A DNA stretch of 64,000 nucleotides from NCBI RefSeq assembly GCF_014529935.1, contig NZ_JACVFC010000001.1, positions 1,984,001 to 2,048,000 of the forward strand, read 5' to 3'. The notes under the pieces are model-generated. The model ran no database searches, had not been told where the DNA came from, and saw nothing but the letters and a program-made list of their open reading frames with translations. The stretch is from Chitinophaga qingshengii. Its GTDB lineage: Bacteria > Bacteroidota > Bacteroidia > Chitinophagales > Chitinophagaceae. Shown here piece after piece: positions 9,014 to 17,369 of the stretch (position 1 is its first letter; each line of letters starts with the position of its first letter). Made by a program: the position numbers and the translations under genes.

Positions 9014-9045
9014 AACGCTGCGGTCCTTTGAGGGGCCGCAGCGTT
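9014..9045 (+). terminator. Terminator hairpin at the SDR/TPR convergent junction
   Basis: AACGCTGCGG / CCGCAGCGTT, a perfect 10-bp stem with a 12-nt loop, just after the SDR stop codon. It lacks a long T run. This convergent junction has no octamer array, unlike most others here. Confidence 0.6.
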
Positions 9046-9165
9046 AGCAGCTTACGGCCGCCGTGGCCGAAACTGCCGAAGAAAATACCACAGCTAGCAG
9101 CAACGAAAAAGGAGCTTGCCAGTCCTTGATGCGTCGTTTTTAATCCTTCCTCACTGTGGCAAATA

Positions 9166-10077
9166 TCATTTAATAGTGCCTGTTGCTGTCGCTTTGTCGC
9201 AAAGGGCCATCCCTTTCTCCATCTCACCCTTACCCATATACGACTTTCCGAGCATAAACATAGCAAAAGCATTTGTAGGTTGCAAGTGTAATACTTTTTC
9301 CCATTGACAAACAGCCGCTTCAAAATCGCCCTTGCCATAAAAAGCCTGTGCCAGGTTGAACAGGATCTGTTCATCATCCGGCTGTTGTTGCAGTGCTTTC
9401 AGCAGGCAGTCAATACCTTTCTCTGTTTGTTCCAGCTGTAACCATGCGGCGCCGGTGTTGAACAGGAAAACCGCGTCCTGCCGGCATCCCAGCCTGGCAG
9501 CTTTTTCAAAGGCGTGCACCGCTTTTTGTGCGTCGGATACATTGAACCACATCATTCCCAGTTCGTACCAGGCAGCGGTATGGGTGCTGTCTATGCGCAG
9601 GTCCTGCTGATAATAGTATATGCTTTCCCGGTAGTTACCCAGCTGGGCGTACAACTGTGCCAGCTGATAGGGTACCATGCTGTTGTGTGGTTCTTCCTGC
9701 GCGGCCTGTTGCAGTGCTTCCAAAGCGTTTTCGTACTGATGCAGGTAATAATAACTCAGTCCTATCTGCCGGCTCATGTTGGGAGCGCCGAGCTGCTGTG
9801 CCTTACGGCAACAAAACAACGCATCTGCGTATGATTTCTTTTCAAAGTAAAGATCTCCCAGGGCACTATAGGCAGCAGTATAGTTACTATCCGCCCTGAT
9901 GGCCGCTGCAAAACGCTGGCGGGCCACTTCCGGCTGACCGGATTTTCTGAAGGCAACTCCTTCCCGGTAAAGATCACGGGCTTTATCATACCAACTGTTC
10001 AACGGCGCTGCGGTAGCGGCAGATATGGTCAGCGTGAGCATCACAACATGCAGGCATAGGATAAGGCGGCTGGTCAT
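9166..10077 (-). CDS. Secreted TPR-repeat protein
   Basis: A 303-residue protein with a signal peptide (residues 1-23, cut near ISAATA) followed by about seven tetratricopeptide repeats from residue 30 to the end, for example GVAFRKSGQPEVARQRFAAA, ALGDLYFEKKSYADALFCCR and LAQAFYGKGDFEAAVCQWEK. TPRs are protein-binding scaffolds. The signal peptide puts it in the periplasm or on the membrane, but no partner is evident. It lies 83 nt downstream of cdd on the same strand, with AT-rich sequence between, so it probably has its own promoter. Function unknown. Confidence 0.85.
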   Translation of the reverse strand: MTSRLILCLHVVMLTLTISAATAAPLNSWYDKARDLYREGVAFRKSGQPEVARQRFAAAIRADSNYTAAYSALGDLYFEKKSYADALFCCRKAQQLGAPNMSRQIGLSYYYLHQYENALEALQQAAQEEPHNSMVPYQLAQLYAQLGNYRESIYYYQQDLRIDSTHTAAWYELGMMWFNVSDAQKAVHAFEKAARLGCRQDAVFLFNTGAAWLQLEQTEKGIDCLLKALQQQPDDEQILFNLAQAFYGKGDFEAAVCQWEKVLHLQPTNAFAMFMLGKSYMGKGEMEKGMALCDKATATGTIK

Positions 10078-10160
10078 TAGTTATAGGCTTCCTTACAAAG
10101 ATAATATTATTTAAATATTTATATATATTATTATTTTGAGGATAGCTATCTGATAGCCAG

Positions 10161-10652
10161 TTACTTTTCCGTCATGTCAGCAGCAGAAAAACCCAGTGGC
10201 AGTAAGTCGTTGGCTTTATTGACGACATACACTTTACCGGTAAGTCCACCCAGGATAAGCCGGATAGGGCCTTCCTGGCGCAGTTCATATTCTGCCAGTG
10301 TTTGGCGGCAAACCCCACAAGGGGAGATCGGATGTCCGCTATCGCCATGCATATTATTATAGCTGATAGCAATGGTATCCACCGGAACATCGGGGTAAGC
10401 GGAGGAGGCGGCAGACAAGGCCACTCTTTCCGCACAAAGTCCCGCAGGGAAAGCAGCATTTTCCTGGTTGGAACCTGCCACAATTTCACCGTTCACCAAA
10501 CGGATCACGGCTCCTACCTGGAAGTGGGAATAGGGGGCATAGGCGTGACGGGTAACATCCCGCGCTTCCTTCAGCAGCCAGGCATCTTTGTCATCCAGGC
10601 CAGTAATATCATTATATACCCAAAATTCAAATTGTTGCAGTTGTTTCTCCAT
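10161..10652 (-). CDS. cdd: Cytidine deaminase
   Basis: Hydrolyses cytidine or deoxycytidine to uridine forms in pyrimidine salvage. The 163-residue protein fits the small, tetrameric type. The zinc site is intact: CAERVAL (Cys plus catalytic Glu, near residue 73) and PCGVCRQTLAEY (two Cys, near 109). The substrate strand AYAPYSHFQVGAVI is also present. It lies between lepB upstream and the TPR gene downstream on the same strand, but with 138-nt and 83-nt gaps, so a shared transcript is uncertain. Confidence 0.95.
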   Translation of the reverse strand: MEKQLQQFEFWVYNDITGLDDKDAWLLKEARDVTRHAYAPYSHFQVGAVIRLVNGEIVAGSNQENAAFPAGLCAERVALSAASSAYPDVPVDTIAISYNNMHGDSGHPISPCGVCRQTLAEYELRQEGPIRLILGGLTGKVYVVNKANDLLPLGFSAADMTEK

Positions 10653-10733
10653 AAAAAAAGTGTGAGGTTGTTTAACGTATAGCCTTTACCGGGGTACGCC
10701 TGAAACGGGGCTATAAAGGGGGTAAAGACAACT

Positions 10734-10758
10734 ACGGACCGGCAACATGCCAGTCCGT
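10734..10758 (-). terminator. Hairpin downstream of lepB
   Basis: ACGGAC and GTCCGT plus inner TGGCA/TGCCG pairing give an 11-bp stem with one mismatch, 33 nt past the lepB stop codon. No T run follows in the lepB direction, so termination is uncertain. Confidence 0.45.
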
Positions 10759-10790
10759 AATTTACTCTAAAAAATATTTTCAGCCAGTGG

Positions 10791-11978
10791 TTATTTGATG
10801 CCTTTGAACAGGCGGCTCCAACGGATGCCGCTATCGCCATAGCTCATCCAGATGAGCCAGGCCTTACCTACTACGTGATCTTCCGGAACGAAGCCCCAGA
10901 AGCGGGAATCGAGGGAGTTATTACGGTTGTCGCCCATCATCCAGTAGTAGTTCATTTTGAAGGTGTAGCTATCGGCAGGCTGACCGTTGATGATAAATTT
11001 ACCATCTTTTCTTTCGAGGGTATTGCCTTCATACACGCGGATTACGCGGTCGTAGATGGCAATATTGTTCTCATCCAGTTTTACGGTAGCGCCTTTTTTC
11101 GGAATATAGAGCGGACCGAAGTTTTCGTCTGTCCATTTGAAATGCGCCGTATCATGCGGGAACACCATGTTGTAGTTGAAGTCAGCGTAGCTGGATTCTT
11201 CGTATACGGTGATATTCTTCACGATCGGGAATTGTTTCAGCGCCGCTACATTGTCCGGTGTGAGGTTGTAGATATATTTAGCGTTGTCCAGCGTGTATTC
11301 AGGACCGGTAATACCCAGTTCCTCCAGGCGGCTGCTGTTGAGCTGATCGCCGGTTGTTTCCACCACGTATCTGTGCTGGCTTCCGGGAGGTACCGGTGCA
11401 GGCTGACCGTTGACATATACCGCGCCATGTATAACCTGCATCGTGTCGCCGGCTTCCGCCATGCAGCGTTTGATGTAGTTTTCCCTTTTATCTACCGGGC
11501 GGTGAATAATTTTATAGGAGTTATTAACAGCCTGCCAGCCGTTTTGTCTGACCATGTTGTAGTAGCTGGGATCGGGTGAATCGATGGCTACGGTGTCTCC
11601 TTCCGGGAAGTTGAATACCACCACGTCGTATCGTTTGATATCGGAGAAACCGGGGAGGCGTTTATATTTCCATTTAATTGCTTCGGAGTAGGCTTTGGTG
11701 GACTTGGTGAAAGGCATGGTATGATGCACAAAAGGCATTGCCAGCGGCGTCATTGGAATACGGGGGCCATAACTGATTTTGCTGACGAAGAGGAAGTCGT
11801 TTACCAGCAAGGTCTTTTCCATGGAAGGTGTAGGAATGGTATAGGCCTCAAAAATAAAAGTGCGGATAAGCGTGGCTGCTATGATAGCAAAGATACCAGC
11901 GTCCAACCATTCTCTCGCCGTAGATTTCTTTTTCTTTGGCTGACCTTCTTTATTTTTTTTCCAAAATGCCAGATTCAT
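10791..11978 (-). CDS. lepB: Signal peptidase I
   Basis: Inner-membrane serine protease that cleaves signal peptides from exported proteins. The 395-residue protein has one N-terminal membrane segment (residues of about 26-44), then box B with the nucleophile Ser52 (TIPTPSMEKTLL) and the general-base Lys170 (RENYIKRCMAEAGD). Box E near 355 reads MMGDNRNNSLDSR. It is longer than the roughly 320-residue E. coli enzyme because of inserts between the catalytic boxes, which is usual in Bacteroidota. An array of inverted repeats fills the region upstream. Confidence 0.95.
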   Translation of the reverse strand: MNLAFWKKNKEGQPKKKKSTAREWLDAGIFAIIAATLIRTFIFEAYTIPTPSMEKTLLVNDFLFVSKISYGPRIPMTPLAMPFVHHTMPFTKSTKAYSEAIKWKYKRLPGFSDIKRYDVVVFNFPEGDTVAIDSPDPSYYNMVRQNGWQAVNNSYKIIHRPVDKRENYIKRCMAEAGDTMQVIHGAVYVNGQPAPVPPGSQHRYVVETTGDQLNSSRLEELGITGPEYTLDNAKYIYNLTPDNVAALKQFPIVKNITVYEESSYADFNYNMVFPHDTAHFKWTDENFGPLYIPKKGATVKLDENNIAIYDRVIRVYEGNTLERKDGKFIINGQPADSYTFKMNYYWMMGDNRNNSLDSRFWGFVPEDHVVGKAWLIWMSYGDSGIRWSRLFKGIK

Positions 11979-12120
11979 TCAAATACGCTTATTAGATGCT
12001 TAAAAAGGCAAATATAATATTCTGTTGTTAGTGAGACACTTTTCGCGGGGAAAAGTTTTCTTAAAAATAGCTTAAATAATACAGCTATAGCTATTAAAAT
12101 TAAAAATAATGTTTTTAAAC

Positions 12121-12297
12121 CGCAAATAGTTCACGCAAAGACGCAAAGACGCAAAGCAGCAAAGTACGCAAAGGTTTTTTAAGTTTAAAATAAGAAAGCA
12201 AAGGAGCGAAGATCAAATGTTGATCTTCGCTCCTTTGCTTTCTTTTATTCGCTTTAATAATCTTTGCGCTCTTTGCTGCTTTGCGCCTTTGCGAGCG
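12121..12297. repeat. Nested inverted-repeat array with CGCAAAG octamers
   Basis: In the 319-bp gap between lepB and the upstream hydrolase gene, the left arm (12134-12174) is a tandem of 8-bp units CGCAAAGA, CGCAAAGA, CGCAAAGC, AGCAAAGT, ACGCAAAG. The right arm (12261-12297) is its inverted copy (TCTTTGCG, CTCTTTGCT, GCTTTGCG, CCTTTGCG). Between them is a perfect 25-bp hairpin, 12192-12216 with 12220-12244 and a 3-nt loop, containing GAGCGAAGATC. The right arm ends at 12297, exactly next to the hydrolase stop codon. The remaining 142 bp next to lepB (11979-12120) is AT-rich and holds its promoter region. Confidence 0.9.
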
Positions 12298-12948
12298 TTA
12301 TAACATTGTTTCCGTGAGGATACGGTTGATTTCCGCAGCGCGGTTCAGCACCATAAAATGACCTCCATCGGGGATTACATGGGTAGGCTTTACAAAACGG
12401 AGGGGAAAAGGCATGTCTTTTCCACCGTGTATATGCACCAGGTTGGAAGGCACGGCCTCGTTTTCCCAGTGCAGGATGGCATTTACCGCCCATCGCAGGT
12501 AACCGTAATCCCGTTTGGAGAGGTATTCCTGTACCAGCTGTCTTTCTGCCGGCGTTTCGATATTCAGGAATTTTTTAACCACCAGGCTTCTTTGCCGGTA
12601 AATCAGGGAATCGGGCAACTGGTGCAGGCGGAGTTTACGTACCCAGTTGTAATAAGGTGGTTTTTCCGAGGTGTGTTTTATGCTCGACAGCAGGATGTTT
12701 TGAGCCACAGGGCGGACACGGGCTATCTCCAGGCTCATGATACCGCCAAAAGACACGCCCATCAAAGAAATGGGCCCATCAGCAGTAATACCGCCGGCCA
12801 TACGGGCGGCGTAACTGCCGATGGGCTCATCGGGAAGCGGTTGTATCCACTTCAGGTGATGTATCTCATAACCGGCCGGGAAACGCAGGTTGTTGAAGAT
12901 GCGTTCATCGGCCCCGAGACCGCTAATGAGATACAAATGTCTGTTCAT
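12298..12948 (-). CDS. Alpha/beta hydrolase
   Basis: A 216-residue soluble hydrolase of the alpha/beta fold. The oxyanion region is YLISGLGADERIF at residues 6-18. The nucleophile elbow is GVSFGG (Ser near residue 66). The likely catalytic histidine is in PDGGHFMVLNRAAEI near the C-terminus, with an Asp candidate in HGGKDMPFP. The substrate is unknown. It starts 12 nt downstream of the sigma-54-type response regulator on the same strand and is therefore probably in one operon with it. Its stop codon touches the end of the CGCAAAG array. Confidence 0.85.
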   Translation of the reverse strand: MNRHLYLISGLGADERIFNNLRFPAGYEIHHLKWIQPLPDEPIGSYAARMAGGITADGPISLMGVSFGGIMSLEIARVRPVAQNILLSSIKHTSEKPPYYNWVRKLRLHQLPDSLIYRQRSLVVKKFLNIETPAERQLVQEYLSKRDYGYLRWAVNAILHWENEAVPSNLVHIHGGKDMPFPLRFVKPTHVIPDGGHFMVLNRAAEINRILTETML

Positions 12949-12960
12949 ATGCTGTCAGAT

Positions 12961-14145
12961 TCAGGAGCCTGCTTTTTTTCTTTCGCGGGTAGGCACCACA
13001 AAGTCTTCCACATCTTCCACGGTGATGGTTTTACCGGAGAGGATCACCAGTCTTTCCACCACGTTGCGCAGTTCACGGATATTACCTGACCAGTTATGGT
13101 TTTGCAGCGCCTTCATAGCGTCTTTATCGATAGCCTTGCGGGCGATGCCGTATTCATTGCATACCGTATCGAGGAAGTTGTCTACCAGCAGCGGCACGTC
13201 ATCGCGGCGATCGTTCAGCGCCGCCACATGGATGAGGATCACGCTCAGGCGATGATACAGGTCGAGCCGGAAGTTTTTCTCTTCCACTTCCTTCAGCAGA
13301 TCTTTATTGGTAGCGGCCACCACTCTTACATCCACGCTGATTTCCTTATCGCCGCCCACCCGGGTAATTTTTCCTTCCTGGAGGGCGCGGAGCACTTTAG
13401 CTTGTGCGCTGAGGCTCATATCGCCAATTTCATCGAGGAAAAGGGTACCGCCGGAGGCTTGTTCAAATTTGCCGATGCGTTGTTTCACGGCAGAGGTAAA
13501 GGAACCTTTTTCGTGTCCGAAAAGTTCACTTTCTATCAGTTCGCTGGGGATAGCGGCGCAGTTCACTTCCACCATCGGGCCGGAGGCGCGGTTACTGCGT
13601 TCGTGCAGCCAGCGGGCCACCAGTTCCTTCCCTACCCCGTTTTCACCCGTAATGAGCACACGGGCATCCGTAGGCGCTACTTTCTCGATCGTTTCCCGGA
13701 TTTTCAGGATCGGGGCAGAATCACCGATCATTTCCGGTACTTTGTTCACCTTACGGCGCAGCGTTTTGGTTTCTGTGACCAGTTTGGTTTTATCCATCGC
13801 ATTGCGCAGGGTGATCAGCAGCCGGTTGAGGTCCGGTGGTTTAGAGATATAATCATAGGCGCCTTTTTTCACGGCATCTACGGCAGTATCGATATTACCG
13901 TGGCCGGATACCATGATGATAGGCGTATCCTGGTTAACTTCCCGGGCTTTTTCCAGGAATTCCAGGCCATCCATTTTAGGCATTTTGATATCACACAATA
14001 CTGCATCGTATTGTTTTGCCTGGAACATTTTAAATCCTTCCAAGCCGTCCGCAGCTTCATCTACCTTATAACCTTCATAGCTCAGAATTTCAGTAAGTGT
14101 TTTACGGATGCTTTTTTCGTCGTCAATAATTAAAATGTTAGCCAT
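12961..14145 (-). CDS. NtrC-like response regulator: receiver plus AAA+ domain, no DNA-binding domain
   Basis: A 394-residue response regulator. Receiver domain 1-120 with the acidic pair Asp8/Asp9, phosphorylation site Asp52 (LCDIKMPKMDG) and Lys102. The AAA+ sigma-54 activation domain runs from about 138 to 375 with Walker A GENGVGKE (167-174), Walker B GGTLFLDEIG (232-241) and NWSGNIRELRNVVERL near 355. The sigma-54 contact loop, normally GAFTGA, reads GSFTSA (214-219). The chain ends at VVPTRERKKAGS without the Fis-type helix-turn-helix found in most family members. It may therefore act from solution. No histidine kinase is adjacent; the hydrolase gene follows after 12 nt. Confidence 0.9.
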   Translation of the reverse strand: MANILIIDDEKSIRKTLTEILSYEGYKVDEAADGLEGFKMFQAKQYDAVLCDIKMPKMDGLEFLEKAREVNQDTPIIMVSGHGNIDTAVDAVKKGAYDYISKPPDLNRLLITLRNAMDKTKLVTETKTLRRKVNKVPEMIGDSAPILKIRETIEKVAPTDARVLITGENGVGKELVARWLHERSNRASGPMVEVNCAAIPSELIESELFGHEKGSFTSAVKQRIGKFEQASGGTLFLDEIGDMSLSAQAKVLRALQEGKITRVGGDKEISVDVRVVAATNKDLLKEVEEKNFRLDLYHRLSVILIHVAALNDRRDDVPLLVDNFLDTVCNEYGIARKAIDKDAMKALQNHNWSGNIRELRNVVERLVILSGKTITVEDVEDFVVPTRERKKAGS

Positions 14146-14224
14146 AGCGATTGTTGAGATTTATGATACCGGTATAGTCCGGTAGTAATCAGCGCCAAAA
14201 ATAACGGAGATTTGGCTATTTTTT

Positions 14225-14336
14225 GATTTTGTTATTTAGATATTTAAAATGCAGCGAAGATTAATCGCATTAAATCTACGTAAATTAACATATGATTATC
14301 TCCGCTGCATTTTAAATATCTAAATAACAAAATTCG
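14225..14336. repeat. Inverted-repeat array between divergent genes
   Basis: A perfect 30-bp inverted repeat, 14227-14256 with 14303-14332, built of octamers GTTATTTA and GATATTTA followed by AAAATGCAGCG. The 46-nt centre begins AAGATTAATC. The arm core GCAGCGAAGATTA is shared with the copy at 18125. It lies between the start codons of the response regulator and cysE, in promoter territory, so termination is not its obvious role. Confidence 0.9.
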
Positions 14337-14428
14337 AAAATTCCTAAATGAAAAGTCTACTAACTTTACAGGGAATTAATGAGTAATTTTAACACAGCAA
14401 TGAATTAGATCTGTAATTCCGTCCGCAT

Positions 14429-15241
14429 ATGAGCGATTTTCTGGAAGAATTAAAGCGGAGACACCAATTGGCAGCCGCAAATGCTTATCCCGCCACCAGT
14501 GCCGTAAGTGATTTTGCCAATAGTCTGATTAATTGGTTATTCCCCGAACATACCGGCCAGGTAATGGCCGACCCTGTTCTCCTGAAGGAGTATGGGCGCA
14601 AGCTGGAGAAGCAGCTGGAATCCCTGCTGCAACCGATGCAGCATCAGTTGCCCGAAGAAGCGGGCCATATCAGCCGGGCGTTCATGAGCCGGGTACCTGT
14701 GATATATGACGAATTAACCAAAGATGCAAACGCCATTTTCCAGGGAGATCCGGCAGCTACCTGTCTGTATGAAGTGATACGGGCATATCCCGGATTTTAT
14801 GCCATCGCCTTTTACCGGATGGCCCATGCCTTGTATGAGCTGAAGATCCCGTTGTTACCCAGGATGATCACGGAGCTGGCGCATGCCCGCACCGGTATTG
14901 ATATTCATCCGGGAGCGGTAATAGCGCCGTTCTTCTGCATAGACCACGGCACCGGTATTGTGATCGGGGAAACGACGGTGATTGGCCAGCATGTTAAATT
15001 ATACCAGGGTGTAACACTGGGTGCGCTCAGTATTGAAAAAACCATGGCCCGCAACAAGCGGCACCCCACTATTGAAGATCATGTAGTGATCTATGCGGGC
15101 GCCACTATCCTCGGCGGCGACACTGTTATCGGCCATCATAGCGTGATTGGCGGTAATGTATGGCTGATACGGAGTGTAGAGCCTTTTTCCCGGATCTATT
15201 ATAAAGCAGAGCATAAGTTTCTGGAGAGTAATCACGAATAA
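14429..15241 (+). CDS. cysE: Serine O-acetyltransferase
   Basis: Makes O-acetylserine from serine and acetyl-CoA, the first step of cysteine synthesis. The 270-residue protein has a helical N-terminal domain and a left-handed beta-helix of hexapeptide repeats from about residue 150: HARTGIDIHPGAVI, FCIDHGTGIVIGETTVIG, VTLGALS, VIYAGATILGG. The conserved His of IDIHPGA and IDHGTGI is present. The neighbouring cysM gene starts 9 nt after the stop codon, so the two form a cysteine-synthesis operon. The start at 14429 gives MSDFLEELKRR. Length is that of the EpsC-type enzymes of Bacteroidota. Confidence 0.95.
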   Translation: MSDFLEELKRRHQLAAANAYPATSAVSDFANSLINWLFPEHTGQVMADPVLLKEYGRKLEKQLESLLQPMQHQLPEEAGHISRAFMSRVPVIYDELTKDANAIFQGDPAATCLYEVIRAYPGFYAIAFYRMAHALYELKIPLLPRMITELAHARTGIDIHPGAVIAPFFCIDHGTGIVIGETTVIGQHVKLYQGVTLGALSIEKTMARNKRHPTIEDHVVIYAGATILGGDTVIGHHSVIGGNVWLIRSVEPFSRIYYKAEHKFLESNHE

Positions 15242-15249
15242 CAACCCTT

Positions 15250-16122
15250 ATGGCAACAATACTGGACCTCGTGGGCAATACGCCCATGGTGGAATTACAA
15301 CGGATACCGGAGAACCCGGATGTTAAGATCTACGCCAAACTGGAAGGCACCAATCCCGGCGGGAGTGTGAAAGACAGGGCCGCCTATGGCATGATCAAAG
15401 GAGCACTGGACAGGGGAGAGATCCGCAGCGGTACCCGGCTGATAGAAGCTACCAGCGGCAATACCGGCATCGCTCTGGCGATGATTGCCAACCTGTTTGG
15501 GATTGAAATAGAACTGGTAATGCCGGCAGACTCCACCCGGGAGCGGGTGCAGAGCATGGAGGCCTACGGCGCCAAAGTGGTACTGGAGGAATCTATGGAA
15601 GCATCCATCGATTATGCCAATGCCCAGGTGGAAAAAGGCGGCTATGTGATGCTGAACCAGTTTGCCAATCCCGACAACTACGGCATGCACTATAAAACCA
15701 CCGGTCCGGAAATATGGCGGGACACCGCCGGCCAGATCACTCATTTCGTGAGTGCGATGGGTACTACCGGCACTATTATGGGCGTTTCCCGGTACCTGAA
15801 AGAGCAGAACCCTTCCGTGCAGATCGTGGGCTGTCAGCCTACAGAAGGCTCTAAAATACCCGGTATCCGTAAATGGCCGGAGGCCTATCTCCCTAAAATA
15901 TTCGATAAAACGAGAGTAGATGTGACCATGGACATTTCCGAAGCGGAAGCGCGTGCGATGACCAAAAGGCTGGCCAGGGAAGAAGCTATTTTCTGTGGTA
16001 TGAGCAGCGGCGGCGCTATCGCAGCAGCCTTGCGGCTGTCGAAGGAACTCACCAGCGGCGTGATTGTGGCCATTATCTGTGACCGGGGCGACCGGTACCT
16101 TTCCAGTGACCTTTTTTCCTGA
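15250..16122 (+). CDS. cysM: Cysteine synthase B (O-acetylserine sulfhydrylase)
   Basis: PLP enzyme that joins O-acetylserine and sulfide (or thiosulfate) to make cysteine. The 290-residue protein has the PLP-binding Lys41 (GGSVKDRAA), the substrate loop TSGNTG (68-73), the glycine-rich phosphate loop MGTTGTIMG near 171-179, and SGG near the C-terminus. The short length and RERVQSMEAYGA pattern point to the CysM rather than the CysK branch. Second gene of the cysE operon, 9 nt downstream. The last two bases of its TGA stop codon are the first two bases of a repeat array. Confidence 0.95.
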   Translation: MATILDLVGNTPMVELQRIPENPDVKIYAKLEGTNPGGSVKDRAAYGMIKGALDRGEIRSGTRLIEATSGNTGIALAMIANLFGIEIELVMPADSTRERVQSMEAYGAKVVLEESMEASIDYANAQVEKGGYVMLNQFANPDNYGMHYKTTGPEIWRDTAGQITHFVSAMGTTGTIMGVSRYLKEQNPSVQIVGCQPTEGSKIPGIRKWPEAYLPKIFDKTRVDVTMDISEAEARAMTKRLAREEAIFCGMSSGGAIAAALRLSKELTSGVIVAIICDRGDRYLSSDLFS

Positions 16123-16264
16123 TTTTGTGATTTACGGATTTCGGGATTTACGGATTTCGGGATTTATAAAAAGCGAAGACCTGAGCGATATATGTTTGCT
16201 CAGGTCTTCGCTTTTTATAAATCCCGAAATCCGTAAATCCCGAAATTTCAAAATCCGTAAATTC
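16121..16264. repeat. Octamer array with 49-bp perfect inverted repeat, cysM/pdhB junction
   Basis: The left arm is six 8-bp units in perfect phase: GATTTTGT, GATTTACG, GATTTCGG, GATTTACG, GATTTCGG, GATTTATA, then AAAGCGAAGACCTGAGC. Positions 16138-16186 and 16198-16246 are perfect inverted repeats of 49 bp around an 11-nt loop, with weaker pairing outside. It fills the gap between two convergent genes; the first GA is part of the cysM stop codon. Confidence 0.95.
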
Positions 16265-16269
16265 CCGGA

Positions 16270-17253
16270 TTATTTCTTCATATACATTACTTCCTTCACC
16301 AGTTTCACGGTACGTTCGATATCCGGCATATACAGTTTCACCAGGTTAGGCGCGTAGTGCATCGGTGCATCCGGTGCGGTGATACGACGGATCGGCGCAT
16401 CGAGGTAGTCGAAACCTTCTTTCTGGATGCGGTAAGCGATTTCGGAAGAAACGCTGGAGAATGGCCATTGTTCTTCCACGATCACCAGGCGGTTGGTTTT
16501 CTTCACAGATTCCAGGATGGTGAACCAGTCCAGCGGACGGATGGTGCGGAGGTCGATCACTTCCGCTTCGATACCTTCTTTTGCCAGTTCTTCTGCTGCG
16601 CCCAGGGCTACTTTCATCATTTTATTGAAAGAAACGATGGTCACATCTTTACCGGCACGTTTGATATCTGCTTTACCGATCGGGATGATATATTCTTCTT
16701 CCGGTACTTCGCCCATATCGCCGTACATCACTTCACTTTCCATGAAAACAACCGGATCGTCGTCGCGGATAGCCGCTTTGAGCAAACCTTTGGCATCGTA
16801 TGGATTGGAAACGGAGATCACTTTCAGGCCCGGGATGTTAGCATAGTAGCTTTCGAAAGCGGTGGAGTGCTGAGCGCCCAGCTGGCCGGCAGAACCGTTA
16901 GGTCCGCGGAAAACGATCGGGCAACCAATCTGGCCGCCACTCATGGCGAGCATTTTGGAAGCCGTATTCAGAATCTGGTCTAATGCCAGCGTTGCAAAGT
17001 TCCAGGTCATAAATTCCACTACCGGGCGAAGGCCGTTCTGCGCAGCACCAACGCCAATGGCAGCAAATCCGAGTTCAGCGATCGGCGTGTCAATCACACG
17101 TTTCGGACCAAACTCATCGAGCATTCCCTGGCTCACTTTATAAGCACCATTGTATTCGGCTACTTCCTCCCCCATCAGGAATACCCGTTCATCACGGCGA
17201 AACTCCTCCTGCAGGGCTTCTCTTAAGGCTTGTCTGAAAGCTATCTGACGCAT
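16270..17253 (-). CDS. pdhB: Pyruvate dehydrogenase E1 component, beta subunit
   Basis: Beta subunit of the alpha2beta2 E1 enzyme, which decarboxylates pyruvate with thiamine diphosphate and feeds the acetyl-CoA-forming complex. The 327-residue protein has MGEEVAEYNGAYKVSQGM near the start (ThDP contact Glu), DTPIAELGFAAIGVGAA, and RPVVEFMTWNFATLALDQI, with the transketolase C-terminal domain from about residue 190. Length is normal. No alpha subunit or E2 gene is in the window, a split arrangement that is common in Bacteroidota. The branched-chain E1 beta is an alternative, but the EFMTWNF segment favours pyruvate. Confidence 0.92.
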   Translation of the reverse strand: MRQIAFRQALREALQEEFRRDERVFLMGEEVAEYNGAYKVSQGMLDEFGPKRVIDTPIAELGFAAIGVGAAQNGLRPVVEFMTWNFATLALDQILNTASKMLAMSGGQIGCPIVFRGPNGSAGQLGAQHSTAFESYYANIPGLKVISVSNPYDAKGLLKAAIRDDDPVVFMESEVMYGDMGEVPEEEYIIPIGKADIKRAGKDVTIVSFNKMMKVALGAAEELAKEGIEAEVIDLRTIRPLDWFTILESVKKTNRLVIVEEQWPFSSVSSEIAYRIQKEGFDYLDAPIRRITAPDAPMHYAPNLVKLYMPDIERTVKLVKEVMYMKK

Positions 17254-17369
17254 GCTATTCTTAATAAAGTTTGAAAGTTTAAGTGCCTGATTGTCGTAAG
17301 GCAGGGCAAAAATATTGTTTGTTGATGAAAAAGCAAAGGATTAATAATTAATATGACAAACCCAACCCC

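Noticed and set aside
12134-12174. CGCAAAG tandem as a CRISPR array
   Set aside because: Units are 8 bp in direct contact, without spacers, and no cas genes are nearby.
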